Part shown: positions 1-8,746 of the stretch, one piece after another | Layout: each line of letters starts with the position of its first letter | How positions within the stretch are numbered: position 1 is the stretch's first letter | NCBI RefSeq assembly: GCF_001542405.1 | Contig: NZ_LNCD01000021.1 | Coordinates: forward strand, 18,142-82,141 | DNA length: 64,000 bases | Source: Rhizobium altiplani | GTDB lineage: Bacteria > Pseudomonadota > Alphaproteobacteria > Rhizobiales > Rhizobiaceae | Direction: 5' to 3' | The notes under the pieces: model-generated | What the model saw: only the letters and a program-made list of their open reading frames with translations | The model's database searches: none | What the model was told of the DNA's origin: nothing | Position numbers and translations under genes: made by a program

Positions 1-124
1 AGCCGGGGAGTAACTTGGCGGCAAGGCGCTCTCTGCCGAATTGCTGCCAGTCCTAACGTTAGCAGCCACTTTCCTCCCCGACAGCTTCCTTGAAGCAATC
101 AATGATCGACGAGTGGTGATCAAG

Positions 125-601
125 ATGTTTGCAAGGCTATTGGTATTAAGCCGTTATATCATGATCCTGCCAGTGGTCGTGACGTTGATTGGAGCCATAT
201 CGCTGATAATTTACGAAACTGCGGTCATGGCTTTAAGTATCCGCGATACAGTGGAGGACATTGCTATCTCGACGCAAGCAGTCAAAATGTTTGCGGTCGG
301 AGTGGTCGAGGGCATTGATGTCTTCCTAATCGCGGTAGCCGCCTACATTATCAGTATCGGCCTTTATACGCTTTTCATTGACGAGAATTTGGATCGCCCC
401 CGATGGCTCATGCTGAAGGATCTCGAAGACCTGAAAGCAAATTTGGTCAGCGTGGTAATTGCCGTGCTTGCGGTCCTGTTTCTTCGAGAGGCTGTTGCGT
501 GGGATGGGTCGCAGAGAATTATCTATCTGGGGGTGGCGACAGCCCTCATCATCTTTGCGCTTGCTTTCTACCTTTCTAAGCACAAAGGCTCCCCGCCGTA
601 A
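125..601 (+). CDS. YqhA/UPF0114-family membrane protein
   Basis: Small integral membrane protein of unknown function resembling the UPF0114 (YqhA) family. From the ATG at 125 it is 158 residues, close to the roughly 164 residues of E. coli YqhA. Three to four hydrophobic segments are visible: a first helix from about residue 8 (LPVVVTLIGAISLII), a second after FAVGVVEGIDVFLIAVAAYI, and two near the C-terminus. The middle segment GVVEGIDVFLIAVAAYIISIGLY followed by an acidic stretch is typical of the family. The open frame can start upstream at a TTG at 41; an in-frame stop at 11-13 rules out anything longer. No clear ribosome site decides between the two starts. It is convergent with the transporter gene that follows. 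Confidence 0.7.
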   Translation: MFARLLVLSRYIMILPVVVTLIGAISLIIYETAVMALSIRDTVEDIAISTQAVKMFAVGVVEGIDVFLIAVAAYIISIGLYTLFIDENLDRPRWLMLKDLEDLKANLVSVVIAVLAVLFLREAVAWDGSQRIIYLGVATALIIFALAFYLSKHKGSPP

Positions 602-697
602 TGGCGTCACGAAGATACTCCCGTTTTCGCCGCTTCCTGGTCCGGGCCTGCGCACCATTTCGGGCCCGGCAAATTGCCCGGAGAGCACCAATGACAT

Positions 698-2212
698 CTA
701 TTGCGCCGGAGCCGTTTCCTCTATCCGCTCGCTTCCGCCGAGCGCCCATCGGGTGACTGGACGAGCAAGAAGGACGAGGACGATCCCGAAGCCGGCGCTG
801 ACAAGGAAGATGCGGGTGAACGCGTCCGGAAGGCCGGCGGCATGTTCGGTGTCCATGCCTGCGGCCAGCAATCCCGCCATCAAATTGCCGAGCGACGCGG
901 CGACAAACCAGAACCCCATGATCTGGCTGGTGAAGCGCTCTGGCGCAAGGCGGGAGAAAGTTGAAAGCCCGACCGGACTGAGCATCAGTTCGCCCACTGT
1001 GTGCAGCAGGTAGGTACAGACGAGGAAGAGCCCGGTAACCTTTACGCCCGTTGCCGCCGTGTGCGCCGCCGGCACTAGGATCAGGTAGCCCAGGCCCATC
1101 GCGACGAGCGCCAATCCAAACTTCACGAAAACGGGAATGGTCCAGCGTTTCTCGGCGTAGATCCAGAACGCCGCAAAAGCCGGGGTCAGCAGGATGATGA
1201 AGAGCGAGTTCAAGTTCTGGAACCATGAGGCAGGCACGGTGAAACTGCCAAGCTGGCGCTGTGTGAGGTCGTTTGCGAAGAGGTTGAGCGAGGAGCCGGC
1301 CTGTTCAAAACCGGACCAGAAGAGCGCGGCAGCCACGAAAAGGAGCGCAAGGACGATCATGCGCCGCTTCTCCGAGCCACTAAGGTCCCCTGCCAAATAT
1401 ATGTTGAGGAAAAAGCCAATAGCCACTGTCACGATGATCAGGCCCATGGCCTGTGCCAACCCTTGCGCACTGGTCAGATTGATCTGACCGGTTAGCGCTG
1501 CTGCGGCGACCAGGACGACGACGAGGCCACCGATGGCACCGGTGAAGAGGTGGTCACGACGGCCGGTCGCCGCGTCGGGGTGATGGTGCACGGCAGGCGC
1601 ACCACCCTTGTCGCGAAGCGAGGTGCGGCTCGCCCGCAGGAAGTTGATCAACCCGAAGAACATGGCAGCGGCAGCCGCGCCGAAACCCCAATGCCAGCCC
1701 CAGTTCTCGCCGAGATAGCCGGCAATAAGTCCTCCGAGGATCGCGCCGATGTTGATGCCCATGTAGAAGAATGAGAACCCTGCGTCGCGGCCGCCGATAT
1801 CGTTCTTGTCGTAGAGTTGGCCGACCATGGTCGAGATGTTTGGCTTGAGAAGCCCGGTGCCAATCGCGATGCAGAGGAGGCCGAGGAAGAACACCATTGC
1901 AGCGGAGCCGGAAACCGCAAGCAGGACATGCCCGATCATGATAACGACACCGCCAACGACGATCGCGCGCTTGCAACCCCAGAAGCGGTCGGCGATCCAA
2001 CCACCTGGCAGCGCCAAGATATAGGCCGACGCGGTATACAGGCCATAGATCGCTGCGGCGTCGGCTGTGGTGAGACCCAGGCCGCTATTCTCGACCCGAT
2101 CCACGAGGTAAAGGATGAGGATCGCCCGCATGCCGTAGTAGCTGAAGCGTTCCCACATCTCGACGAGAAAAAGCGCAACCAGTCCTGGTGGATACTTGAC
2201 AGACGTCGTCAT
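698..2212 (-). CDS. POT/PTR2-family proton-dependent oligopeptide transporter
   Basis: Proton-coupled di-/tripeptide symporter of the POT (PTR2) branch of the major facilitator superfamily, acting in the inner membrane. It has 504 residues, normal for bacterial POT proteins. The family ExxER proton-coupling motif is present near the start of helix 1 (E18-M-W-E21-R22), and the PTR2 signature FYMGINIGA lies around residue 150. About 14 hydrophobic segments are visible. The ATG at 2212 is preceded by a GGGGAG ribosome site, which supports this start. It is transcribed alone, away from the lipoprotein gene. Substrate cannot be read from sequence beyond small peptides. Confidence 0.92.
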   Translation of the reverse strand: MTTSVKYPPGLVALFLVEMWERFSYYGMRAILILYLVDRVENSGLGLTTADAAAIYGLYTASAYILALPGGWIADRFWGCKRAIVVGGVVIMIGHVLLAVSGSAAMVFFLGLLCIAIGTGLLKPNISTMVGQLYDKNDIGGRDAGFSFFYMGINIGAILGGLIAGYLGENWGWHWGFGAAAAAMFFGLINFLRASRTSLRDKGGAPAVHHHPDAATGRRDHLFTGAIGGLVVVLVAAAALTGQINLTSAQGLAQAMGLIIVTVAIGFFLNIYLAGDLSGSEKRRMIVLALLFVAAALFWSGFEQAGSSLNLFANDLTQRQLGSFTVPASWFQNLNSLFIILLTPAFAAFWIYAEKRWTIPVFVKFGLALVAMGLGYLILVPAAHTAATGVKVTGLFLVCTYLLHTVGELMLSPVGLSTFSRLAPERFTSQIMGFWFVAASLGNLMAGLLAAGMDTEHAAGLPDAFTRIFLVSAGFGIVLVLLARPVTRWALGGSERIEETAPAQ

Positions 2213-2642
2213 CGGCTCCCCCCAACTAATGCATCTGCGCTAGTATAGCGCCAATCACCGGGGAAAGCGCGCGCTACTGACCGTAACCTTGGCGTCAGCA
2301 GCATATTGGGTGAGATTGATTGCAGCCTTGGGCGATCGCAAAGGTGATATCAGGTTAGGTCTATGAGGACAAAGCGTGACTAAACCGGACTTAAGGCGCG
2401 CACTGGCGGACTTCGAGTGTGCAACTTTGCTTAGGCGATGGGGCTGGATTGCAAGGGCGGTCCACAGAGCCGGCCGGGTGCTTCCTGCGAGGAGGTTTTT
2501 TCGTATCAATGCTGCTTGAGGCGAGTACGGCCACCTCTGGAAACGAATTTGCTAGATACGCGATTGATACTCGTGGTTGGCGCACCACTATCCTCCGTAG
2601 GAAATCTTGCCCGAGCAAACACAGTTGGTGGAAGACACAATC
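2213..2642. other. Intergenic stretch without recognisable gene
   Basis: About 430 bases between the POT transporter start and the small lipoprotein. Short open frames on both strands overlap each other and show no family resemblance or ribosome site. The transporter promoter presumably lies at its left edge; I recognise no operator. Confidence 0.5.
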
Positions 2643-2858
2643 ATGTTACGCTCATCGCTCCTAGTCATCTGCGTGACCATTGCAGGAGCCTCGCTTGTAG
2701 CGTGCGCTCCTCATACCGAGCCCATCGATGTTAACAGCAATGCCGCGCTCAGCACGAAGTCAGCAAATAGGAGCCCAGGCCCTACCCGCGTCAAAGGCAA
2801 GACTGACTGCAAGGCAAAGCCCAATTACGCAGGGATGCTTCGCACACTCTGCTATTGA
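2643..2858 (+). CDS. Small putative lipoprotein
   Basis: A 71-residue peptide with an N-terminal lipoprotein signal: short positive start (MLR), hydrophobic core, and lipobox LVAC with the acceptor cysteine at residue 21. The mature part is about 50 residues, basic, with two more cysteines near the C-terminus. The frame opens further upstream at 2607, but the signal peptide begins at 2643 and a GGAAGAC stretch lies just before it. Small lipoproteins of this form are common in Rhizobiaceae and mostly uncharacterised. No function can be assigned. It stands alone between a transporter and a convergent hydrolase gene. Confidence 0.6.
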   Translation: MLRSSLLVICVTIAGASLVACAPHTEPIDVNSNAALSTKSANRSPGPTRVKGKTDCKAKPNYAGMLRTLCY

Positions 2859-2985
2859 CCACTTAGAGCCCTTTCAAAACGGAGTTGGGTGGCTAAGCCG
2901 CGGGAACACTGACATAGCGGCGTTAGACGTTTTTGAAGTTGAGGCCCTGTGCTAAGTTGCCGACAATCTACCGATTGACTAAGAC

Positions 2986-3011
2986 GGGTGCGGCGATTTC
3001 TCGCCGCACCC
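2986..3011 (-). terminator. Hairpin terminator of the hydrolase gene
   Basis: Perfect 10-bp stem (GGGTGCGGCG / CGCCGCACCC) with a 6-base loop, placed 13 bases beyond the stop codon of the minus-strand hydrolase. No long T-run follows, so strength is uncertain. Confidence 0.7.
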
Positions 3012-3024
3012 AACGCGTCTGGCT

Positions 3025-4005
3025 TTACGCCTTGATGAAGGCCTGGAGATCGGCGTTCAGGACATCGGCGTTGACCGTCAGCATCCCGTGCGAAAAGCCT
3101 GGATAGGTTTTGAGCGAACCGTTTTTCAAAAGCTTGGTCGACTTGAGTGCCGAATCCGCGATCGGCACAATCTGATCGTCCTCACCGTGTAGGACAAGCG
3201 TCGGCACGGTGATTTCCTTCAGGTCTTCCGTTTGATCGGTTTCGGAGAACGCTTTGATGCCATCATAGTGGGCCTTGGCGCCGCCCATCATGCCCTGACG
3301 CCACCAATTCTGTATCACGCCTTCCTGGATCTTCGCACCATCGCGATTGAAGCCATAGAATGGGCCGGCCGGAACATCGCGGAAGAACTGCGCGCGGTTG
3401 GCGGCAAGTGCCGAACGGAAGCCGTCAAAAACGTCGATCGGCAGGCCCTCCGGGTTCGAGGCCGTCTTGACCATGAGCGGTGGAACGGCGGAGACGAGAA
3501 CCGCCTTGGCGACCCTGCCGGCCTTTTGACCATGCTTGGCGACATAACGAGCGACTTCACCGCCGCCCGTCGAGTGACCGATATGCACGACATTCTTTAG
3601 GTTCAGGTGCTCGACGACGGCAAACGCATCGGAGGCGTAATGGTCCATGTCGTGACCTTCGGAGACCTGGGCCGAACGGCCGTGACCGCGGCGGTCATGG
3701 GCGACGACGCGATATCCATTGGCGAGGAAGTACAACATCTGTGCGTCCCAATCGTCGGACGACAGCGGCCAGCCGTGGTGGAACATGATCGGCTGTGCGT
3801 CCTTCGGACCCCAGTCCTTGTAGAAGATCTCAACGCCGTCCTTGGTGGTTACAGTGCTCATGCTTTTGCTTCCTTCAGTGGAGTGCTTCGTGGATGCAGC
3901 GTTGGCTGCAACGCTGAAAGAGGTTGGAATTGCAAAGGACGCAGCGGCGGCAGCTCCAGTGATGAGGGCAGCGCGGCGTGTAAGAGGAAAGAGGTTATCG
4001 GTCAT
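3025..4005 (-). CDS. Tat-exported alpha/beta hydrolase (non-heme haloperoxidase/esterase type)
   Basis: Alpha/beta-hydrolase of the cofactor-free haloperoxidase/arylesterase group. The 326-residue product starts at the ATG at 4005, preceded by a CGGAG site. The open frame runs 106 codons further upstream but that part is not protein-like. Residues 1-37 form a twin-arginine-type signal (TRRAALITG... ending ANA). The core begins near residue 50 and carries the nucleophile elbow GHSTGG (Ser145), an acid in HGEDDQIVP and the histidine in FSHGM. The natural substrate is unknown; haloperoxidase activity in this family is often incidental to esterase or lactonase activity. Box A lies 80 bases upstream, tying it to the LysR cluster. 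A close paralogue is at 28731-29723. Confidence 0.9.
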   Translation of the reverse strand: MTDNLFPLTRRAALITGAAAAASFAIPTSFSVAANAASTKHSTEGSKSMSTVTTKDGVEIFYKDWGPKDAQPIMFHHGWPLSSDDWDAQMLYFLANGYRVVAHDRRGHGRSAQVSEGHDMDHYASDAFAVVEHLNLKNVVHIGHSTGGGEVARYVAKHGQKAGRVAKAVLVSAVPPLMVKTASNPEGLPIDVFDGFRSALAANRAQFFRDVPAGPFYGFNRDGAKIQEGVIQNWWRQGMMGGAKAHYDGIKAFSETDQTEDLKEITVPTLVLHGEDDQIVPIADSALKSTKLLKNGSLKTYPGFSHGMLTVNADVLNADLQAFIKA

Positions 4006-4084
4006 TTCGGCTCCGGTTTCCGTCGAGTTGGGTGCGCGACGGGTGTCTGATGGACGGATATTGTCGAAGAACATAGCCATCAGC

Positions 4085-4124
4085 AATTGCATCAATAATT
4101 CACATTTAATTGCGCATATTGAAA
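4085..4124 (-). promoter_or_regulatory. GCAATT box A (putative LysR operator)
   Basis: Read on the minus strand: TTTCA, 6 bases, GCAATT, 17 bases, GCAATT. Identical spacing occurs in boxes at 6285, 9633 and 11982. It sits 80 bases before the hydrolase start. The 20 bases 4081-4100 are identical to 6281-6300. Assignment to the LysR protein at 12030 is inference. Confidence 0.75.
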
Positions 4125-4163
4125 TTATCGGCGGGCAACCACTCCCGCCACCCATGAGGAGAA

Positions 4164-5762
4164 TCAGGCAGCCCCCGGACGGTTGATCGTCAGGAAATGT
4201 CGGACGACTGGTCTTTCCGAGCCTGAATGATAAGTCAGAACCTTGCTCTGCAGGTCCGCATCGGCTTGCGACACACGCTTGTGCTGGCGCAGATGCTCGG
4301 CCCAGGACTCCACCATGAACCATTCGACAATCTTTTGAGGATCGGCCGAATCCTCGGTGATGCCCCAGCCGTAGGCGCCATCGCGGCGACGTTCCTCCGA
4401 GAGTTCGTCGATTGCACGAAGGAAGGCAGTGCGGTGATGTTTTTCCACCTGGTACTCGATGAGGATCAGGACTGGGCCACGGTCATGGGCGACCGGTTCT
4501 GCGACCAGCGGTTCTGGCCAATGGTTTGAGGCCACGAGATCAGCATCGCCGGCCGGCAGTTTGATGCGATGCATGATGATACCAGCGACCAACAGGCCAG
4601 CAGCGCCGATCAGCAGTGTACCGGGTACGCCGGCAACTTCACCGACTGTGCCCCAGCCGATGCTGCCGGCCGTCATCGCGCCGTTGAAGACGGTCAGATA
4701 GACGGCAAGGCCACGGCCTCGCACCCAGTTGGGCAGAATTGCCTGGGCCGCGCCGTTGAGAGTCGTCAGCGCGGTGATCCATGCGCCCCCGAGGAAAAGC
4801 AGGACGATGATGGCGACCCATTGCGGCGGGGCGAGCGAGAGCGCTGCCATAACGAGAGCAGTAACGACTGCGGCGCCGAGAAGCAGTCGATCGGCATCGA
4901 AGCGCTCACGCAACTTCGGCATGACGAGCGCACCGCCGATGGCACCGGCACCGACCGCACCAAGCAGAATTCCGTAGAAGCCGGCATCTCCGCCAAGCAA
5001 TTGCCTGGCGACGAGCGGCAGTAGTGCCCAGACGGCGCTGGCGAAGGCGAAGAAGATTGCCGCGCGCAGAAGCACGACATGCAGCGGACGGCTGGCGCGG
5101 GTATAACGAAGACCGGCACGGAATGCGCCAAGGAAGCCCTCGGCGAGCGCGTCATCGGCATTCTTTGCTCGTGGCCACCAGACGAGGGCAGCGATGACAA
5201 CGAAATAGCTCGCGACATCGGCGCCATAAGTAATGCCGGCACCAAAAGCTGCCAGAAGCAGGCCACCAGCAGCAGGTCCTATCGAGCGTGCAATGTTAAT
5301 GCCGAGCGAATTGAGGGCGACGGCGCTCTTTACATCCTCCCGCTTTACCAGTTCCGGCACGATCGCCTGCCAGGTGGGACCCATCAGCGCAGCACCAATG
5401 CCGCCGAGGAAGGTAAGTCCGATCAGGGCGCTGACAGAAAGCATTCCGGTGTGTGCCAGAACCATCAGCGTGATGCTGACTGAGGCGAGCAGGAATTGCA
5501 CGGCGATCAGGAACTTGCGGCGATCGAGGATGTCGGTCAGCACGCCGGCCGGAATGGCGAGAAGGAAGATCGGCAATGTGCCGGCCGCCTGAACCAGCGC
5601 CACGGCAGCAGGCGAGGCCGAGAGGTCCGTCATCAGCCAGGAGCTTGCGACATCGCGCATGAAACTGCCTGTGTTGCCAAGCACCGTCGCTGTCCAAAGA
5701 ACTGCGAAGACAGGTTGAGCGAGTGGGGCGAAACTGCCCCCTGAGGACCGTGCGGGGCTCAT
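4164..5762 (-). CDS. MFS exporter with C-terminal ABM-like domain
   Basis: Major facilitator of the MFS_3 ('transmembrane secretion effector', EntS-like) group, 532 residues. Residues 1 to about 410 carry about 12 hydrophobic segments and a GVLTDILDRRK loop between helices 2 and 3. From about residue 430 an extra soluble domain of roughly 100 residues follows (VLILIEYQVEKHHRTAFLRAI... VVRHFLTI), which resembles antibiotic-biosynthesis-monooxygenase-like (dimeric alpha/beta barrel) folds. The ATG overlaps the stop of the upstream DoxX gene (ATGA), so the two are translationally coupled and share the promoter with box B. The context suggests export of a toxic aromatic or quinone-like compound; that is inference. 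Confidence 0.88.
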   Translation of the reverse strand: MSPARSSGGSFAPLAQPVFAVLWTATVLGNTGSFMRDVASSWLMTDLSASPAAVALVQAAGTLPIFLLAIPAGVLTDILDRRKFLIAVQFLLASVSITLMVLAHTGMLSVSALIGLTFLGGIGAALMGPTWQAIVPELVKREDVKSAVALNSLGINIARSIGPAAGGLLLAAFGAGITYGADVASYFVVIAALVWWPRAKNADDALAEGFLGAFRAGLRYTRASRPLHVVLLRAAIFFAFASAVWALLPLVARQLLGGDAGFYGILLGAVGAGAIGGALVMPKLRERFDADRLLLGAAVVTALVMAALSLAPPQWVAIIVLLFLGGAWITALTTLNGAAQAILPNWVRGRGLAVYLTVFNGAMTAGSIGWGTVGEVAGVPGTLLIGAAGLLVAGIIMHRIKLPAGDADLVASNHWPEPLVAEPVAHDRGPVLILIEYQVEKHHRTAFLRAIDELSEERRRDGAYGWGITEDSADPQKIVEWFMVESWAEHLRQHKRVSQADADLQSKVLTYHSGSERPVVRHFLTINRPGAA

Positions 5763-6197
5763 TTGGCTGCTCCTTTGGTGAGATCAACGGCGGCGACGAG
5801 AACGAAGGCGCCAGTCAGGCCCAGATGTTCGAAGAAGGCATTCGTTGCCATCATCCTCTCCATGCCAGGGGCGAGTTCCCAGAAACGCAGCGCCACGAGG
5901 GTTGCGAGAAGTGTAAACCCGGACAATGCCAATGCCCCTGCCCAACGCAGCAGGCCCGAGACCACCATTGCGGAAGCGGTGAGCTCAAAGGCGATCAGCC
6001 AGGGCAAAGAAACGAGCCGGATGCAGGCCGAAATGGTCCATCTCGGCGATCGCGCCATTGAAATCTGCGATCTTGAAAAGCGGTCCCTGGATATAGGCCG
6101 CGCAAAGCGCCAGAAGCGCAACCGTGCGCGTGGTGGGAGCGGTGACGACTGCTGCGAGCGCGCTCCGCTCTTTTTTGAATGATGCTTTGTCAGTCAT
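5759..6197 (-). pseudogene. DoxX-family membrane protein, frameshifted
   Basis: DoxX-family membrane protein of about 145 residues, read in two frames. The first part (from the ATG at 6197, MTDKASFKKERSALAA..., to GLHPARFFA) and the second part (WLIAFELTASAMVVSG... VDLTKGAAK) join only if one base is removed in the run at about 6001-6005, where the minus strand reads GCCCTGG in place of an expected GCCTGG. Everything downstream stays intact to a stop that overlaps the MFS start, so decay is minimal. This is either a recent inactivating insertion or a base-calling error. DoxX proteins are often encoded beside quinone and thiol stress genes. Box B lies about 88 bases before the start. Confidence 0.8.
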
Positions 6198-6284
6198 GTC
6201 TGCTCCTTTGAATGTGGCCGGTCGTAAGAAACGGCGCTCTGTATGGCTGTTGGAGCGATATTGGCTGGAATTATTGCCGCCAGC

Positions 6285-6324
6285 AATTGCATCAATAATT
6301 TTGTATTAATTGCGAAATTTGCAA
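6285..6324 (-). promoter_or_regulatory. GCAATT box B (putative LysR operator)
   Basis: Minus strand: TTGCA, 6 bases, GCAATT, 17 bases, GCAATT, with the same spacing as boxes A, C and D. It lies about 88 bases before the DoxX-MFS operon. Confidence 0.75.
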
Positions 6325-6395
6325 TTAAGTCGGAGGTGGGAACGGGGCAGCGGTGATACGCTGCCCGCGCTAGACGCCTATGGTCGTGACGGGTC

Positions 6396-8273
6396 TCAGA
6401 CGGCCCAGCAGGAGCAACCAAGCGCGCCGAAGAAGCCCTTCAGGTCGGCGATCGGCAGTTTCGAAGTCCAGGCGCCGGCATGGTCATGGCCGTGGACACC
6501 GCAGTCGTTGGCGCAGCCGCACGAAGCGATCGCGGTGCGGCGCAGCGAGTGGCGACCAGCCCCTTCCGGTTCGCCCCAGGCGGCATAACCGCCAAACTTT
6601 CTGACCGGCGACCAGTCGGGCATGGCTGGCGGCACGTCGCTTTCGTCGAGCGCCTTGAAGTCGCCGGCGCCATAGACGACCTTGCCGCCGACCATGGTGA
6701 GATCCGATGTCAGGTAGGAGATCTCGTCTTCGGCACAGGAGAAGAAGTCCTTGTCCGGCACGACGAGATCGGCGAACTGACCCTTCTCGATACGGCCCTT
6801 CTTGCCCTCCTCATTGGAGAACCAGGTCACCTTTTCCGTCCACATCCTGAGGGCCGTTTCGCGGTCGAGGCAGTTGGCACGTGGATAAAGCTGCATGCCG
6901 CCAACTGTCTTGCCGGTAACCATCCAGGCAAGCGAAACCCAGGGGTTATAGGAGGCGACGCGGGTGGCATCGGTGCCGGCCGAGACGTTGACGCCTTTGT
7001 CGAGCATGCGGCGGATCGGCGGGGTGGCTTCAGCGACGCCGTGGCCATAGCGCTCCACGAAATATTCACCCTGAAAGGCCATGCGATGCTGGGTGGCGAT
7101 GCCGCCGCCAAGTGCTGCGATGCGGTCGATCGAACGCTCCGAAATGGTCTCGGCATGGTCGAAGAACCAGTTCAGGCCTTCGAGCGGAATATCCTTGTCG
7201 ACCTTCTCGAAGACGTCGAGCGCGCGCGAGATGGTTTCGTCATAAGTGGCGTGCAGACGCCAGGGCCAGCGGTTCTGAGCCAGCACCCGAACGACCTCTT
7301 CGAGCTCGCCTTCCATTTCCGGTGCCATCTCTGGTCGCGGCTGGCGAAAATCCTCAAAATCGGCTGCCGAGAAAACCAGCATCTCGCCGGCGCCGTTGTG
7401 GCGGAAATAATCATTGCCCTGCTTGTATTTGACCGAGGACGTCCAGTTGAGGAAGTCCTCCTTTTCCTGCTTGGGCTTCTGGGTGAAGAGGTTGAAGGCG
7501 AGGCGGACAGTGAGCTGGTTTTCGTCCGACAGTTTCTGGATGACTTCGTAGTCATCGGGATAGTTCTGGAAGCCGCCGCCAGCATCGATGACGCCGGTGA
7601 TGCCGAGCCGGTTCAGTTCGCGCATGAAGTGGCGGGTGGAATTGACCTGGTAGTCGAAGGGCAGTTTCGGGCCCTTGGCCAACGTCGCATAGAGAATGCC
7701 GGCATTCGGCTTGGCCAGAAGCATGCCGGTCGGATTGCCATTGGCGTCGCGGGTAATCTCGCCACCTGGCGGGTTCGGTGTGTCCTTTGTGTAGCCGACG
7801 GCACGAAGGGCTGCACCATTCAGCAGTGCCCGGTCATATAGATGCAGCAGGAAGACAGGCGTGTCGGGCGCAATCGCATTGATCTCCTCGATCGTGGGCA
7901 GGCGCTTTTCGACGAACTGATGTTCGGTAAAGCCGCCGACAACGCGCACCCATTGCGGGGCGGGTGTCACCGCGACCTGGCGCTTCAGCATGTCCATGGC
8001 ATCGGCAAGCGAGCGAACGCCATCCCAGCGCAGTTCCATGTTGAAGTTCAGGCCGCCACGCACGACGTGGGTGTGGTTGTCGATCAGGCCCGGCAGGACA
8101 CGCTTGCCCTTGAGGTCGACGATCCTGGTGTCGGGGCCAGCGAAAGCCATGATTTCTGCATCCGTGCCAACCTCCAGAAAGGTACCGTCCTTGATCGCGA
8201 CGGCAGTGGCATTCGGTTTCGAACGGTCGAGCGTGGTGATCAAACCGTGGTGGAGGATGAGGTCGGCGAACAT
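6396..8273 (-). CDS. YtcJ-type amidohydrolase with Cys/His-rich tail
   Basis: Metal-dependent amidohydrolase of the YtcJ/amidohydrolase_3 group, 625 residues. The ATG at 8273 has a CAGGAG site 8 bases upstream. Visible landmarks are the metal site LPGLIDNHTHV near residue 70, FDHAET near the later catalytic histidine, and SAGTDATRVASYNPW with the conserved aspartate. The core ends around residue 560. It is followed by an unusual tail with the cluster CGCANDCGVHGHDH and a hydrophobic terminal stretch ending in two more cysteines. The substrate is unknown. It is the last gene of a likely operon with the XapX and isochorismatase-like genes, led by box C. Confidence 0.9.
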   Translation of the reverse strand: MFADLILHHGLITTLDRSKPNATAVAIKDGTFLEVGTDAEIMAFAGPDTRIVDLKGKRVLPGLIDNHTHVVRGGLNFNMELRWDGVRSLADAMDMLKRQVAVTPAPQWVRVVGGFTEHQFVEKRLPTIEEINAIAPDTPVFLLHLYDRALLNGAALRAVGYTKDTPNPPGGEITRDANGNPTGMLLAKPNAGILYATLAKGPKLPFDYQVNSTRHFMRELNRLGITGVIDAGGGFQNYPDDYEVIQKLSDENQLTVRLAFNLFTQKPKQEKEDFLNWTSSVKYKQGNDYFRHNGAGEMLVFSAADFEDFRQPRPEMAPEMEGELEEVVRVLAQNRWPWRLHATYDETISRALDVFEKVDKDIPLEGLNWFFDHAETISERSIDRIAALGGGIATQHRMAFQGEYFVERYGHGVAEATPPIRRMLDKGVNVSAGTDATRVASYNPWVSLAWMVTGKTVGGMQLYPRANCLDRETALRMWTEKVTWFSNEEGKKGRIEKGQFADLVVPDKDFFSCAEDEISYLTSDLTMVGGKVVYGAGDFKALDESDVPPAMPDWSPVRKFGGYAAWGEPEGAGRHSLRRTAIASCGCANDCGVHGHDHAGAWTSKLPIADLKGFFGALGCSCWAV

Positions 8274-8372
8274 GAGATATGCTCCTGGCTTCATTATTAA
8301 GATTGTTTTCAATGCTTTGCGCCGGGGCAACTGGGCATCGGCCCCATCGCAAGCGGATCCCCTCTTGCGGCC

Positions 8373-8660
8373 TCAGCTATCAGACTTCGTCTGAGCTTGG
8401 CGAGACACGACGATGTCATTGCGGACGTCGCCTTTCGGCATATGGCCGAACATGTGCGGCTTGATCTGGTTGATCCACGACACTGCCGCGGGCTCCTTGG
8501 CGATCAGCGTTCTTGCGAAGGGAATGAGCTGTTCGCCAACCAGAATGCCAAGCAGGCCGACCAGGGCGACCACCGGGGGAGCGGGAGAGCGGACATTGAG
8601 CAGGCTGTAGACAATGCCGACCAGAAGACCGGCGCCCAGGGAAAGAAGATAGAGTTTCAT
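8373..8660 (-). CDS. XapX domain-containing small membrane protein
   Basis: A 95-residue protein with two hydrophobic helices in the first 50 residues (LLSLGAGLLVGIVYSLL and VVALVGLLGILVGEQLIP), matching the short XapX domain. A hydrophilic tail containing IKPHMFGHMPKGDVRND follows. The ATG at 8660 has a GAGGA site; an upstream in-frame ATG at 8702 is less likely. It lies between the isochorismatase-like and amidohydrolase genes, all on the same strand with gaps under 100 bases. XapX domains have no established function. The position suggests a membrane accessory for the same detoxification operon. Confidence 0.8.
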   Translation of the reverse strand: MKLYLLSLGAGLLVGIVYSLLNVRSPAPPVVALVGLLGILVGEQLIPFARTLIAKEPAAVSWINQIKPHMFGHMPKGDVRNDIVVSRQAQTKSDS

Positions 8661-8746
8661 CGCAGCGTCCTCAACGATGGAGGCGCCGTTTCGGCAAGAC
8701 ATGCTTTCATGCTGCCGAAGCGGGCCGAATGGGTTGGATGGGGGAC

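Noticed and set aside
4006..4323. 106-codon N-terminal extension of the exported hydrolase
   Set aside because: It would cover box A and the promoter; the Tat-type signal and ribosome site place the start at 4005.
6480..7841. 453-codon open frame antisense to the amidohydrolase
   Set aside because: Mirror of a real gene with intact catalytic motifs on the other strand.
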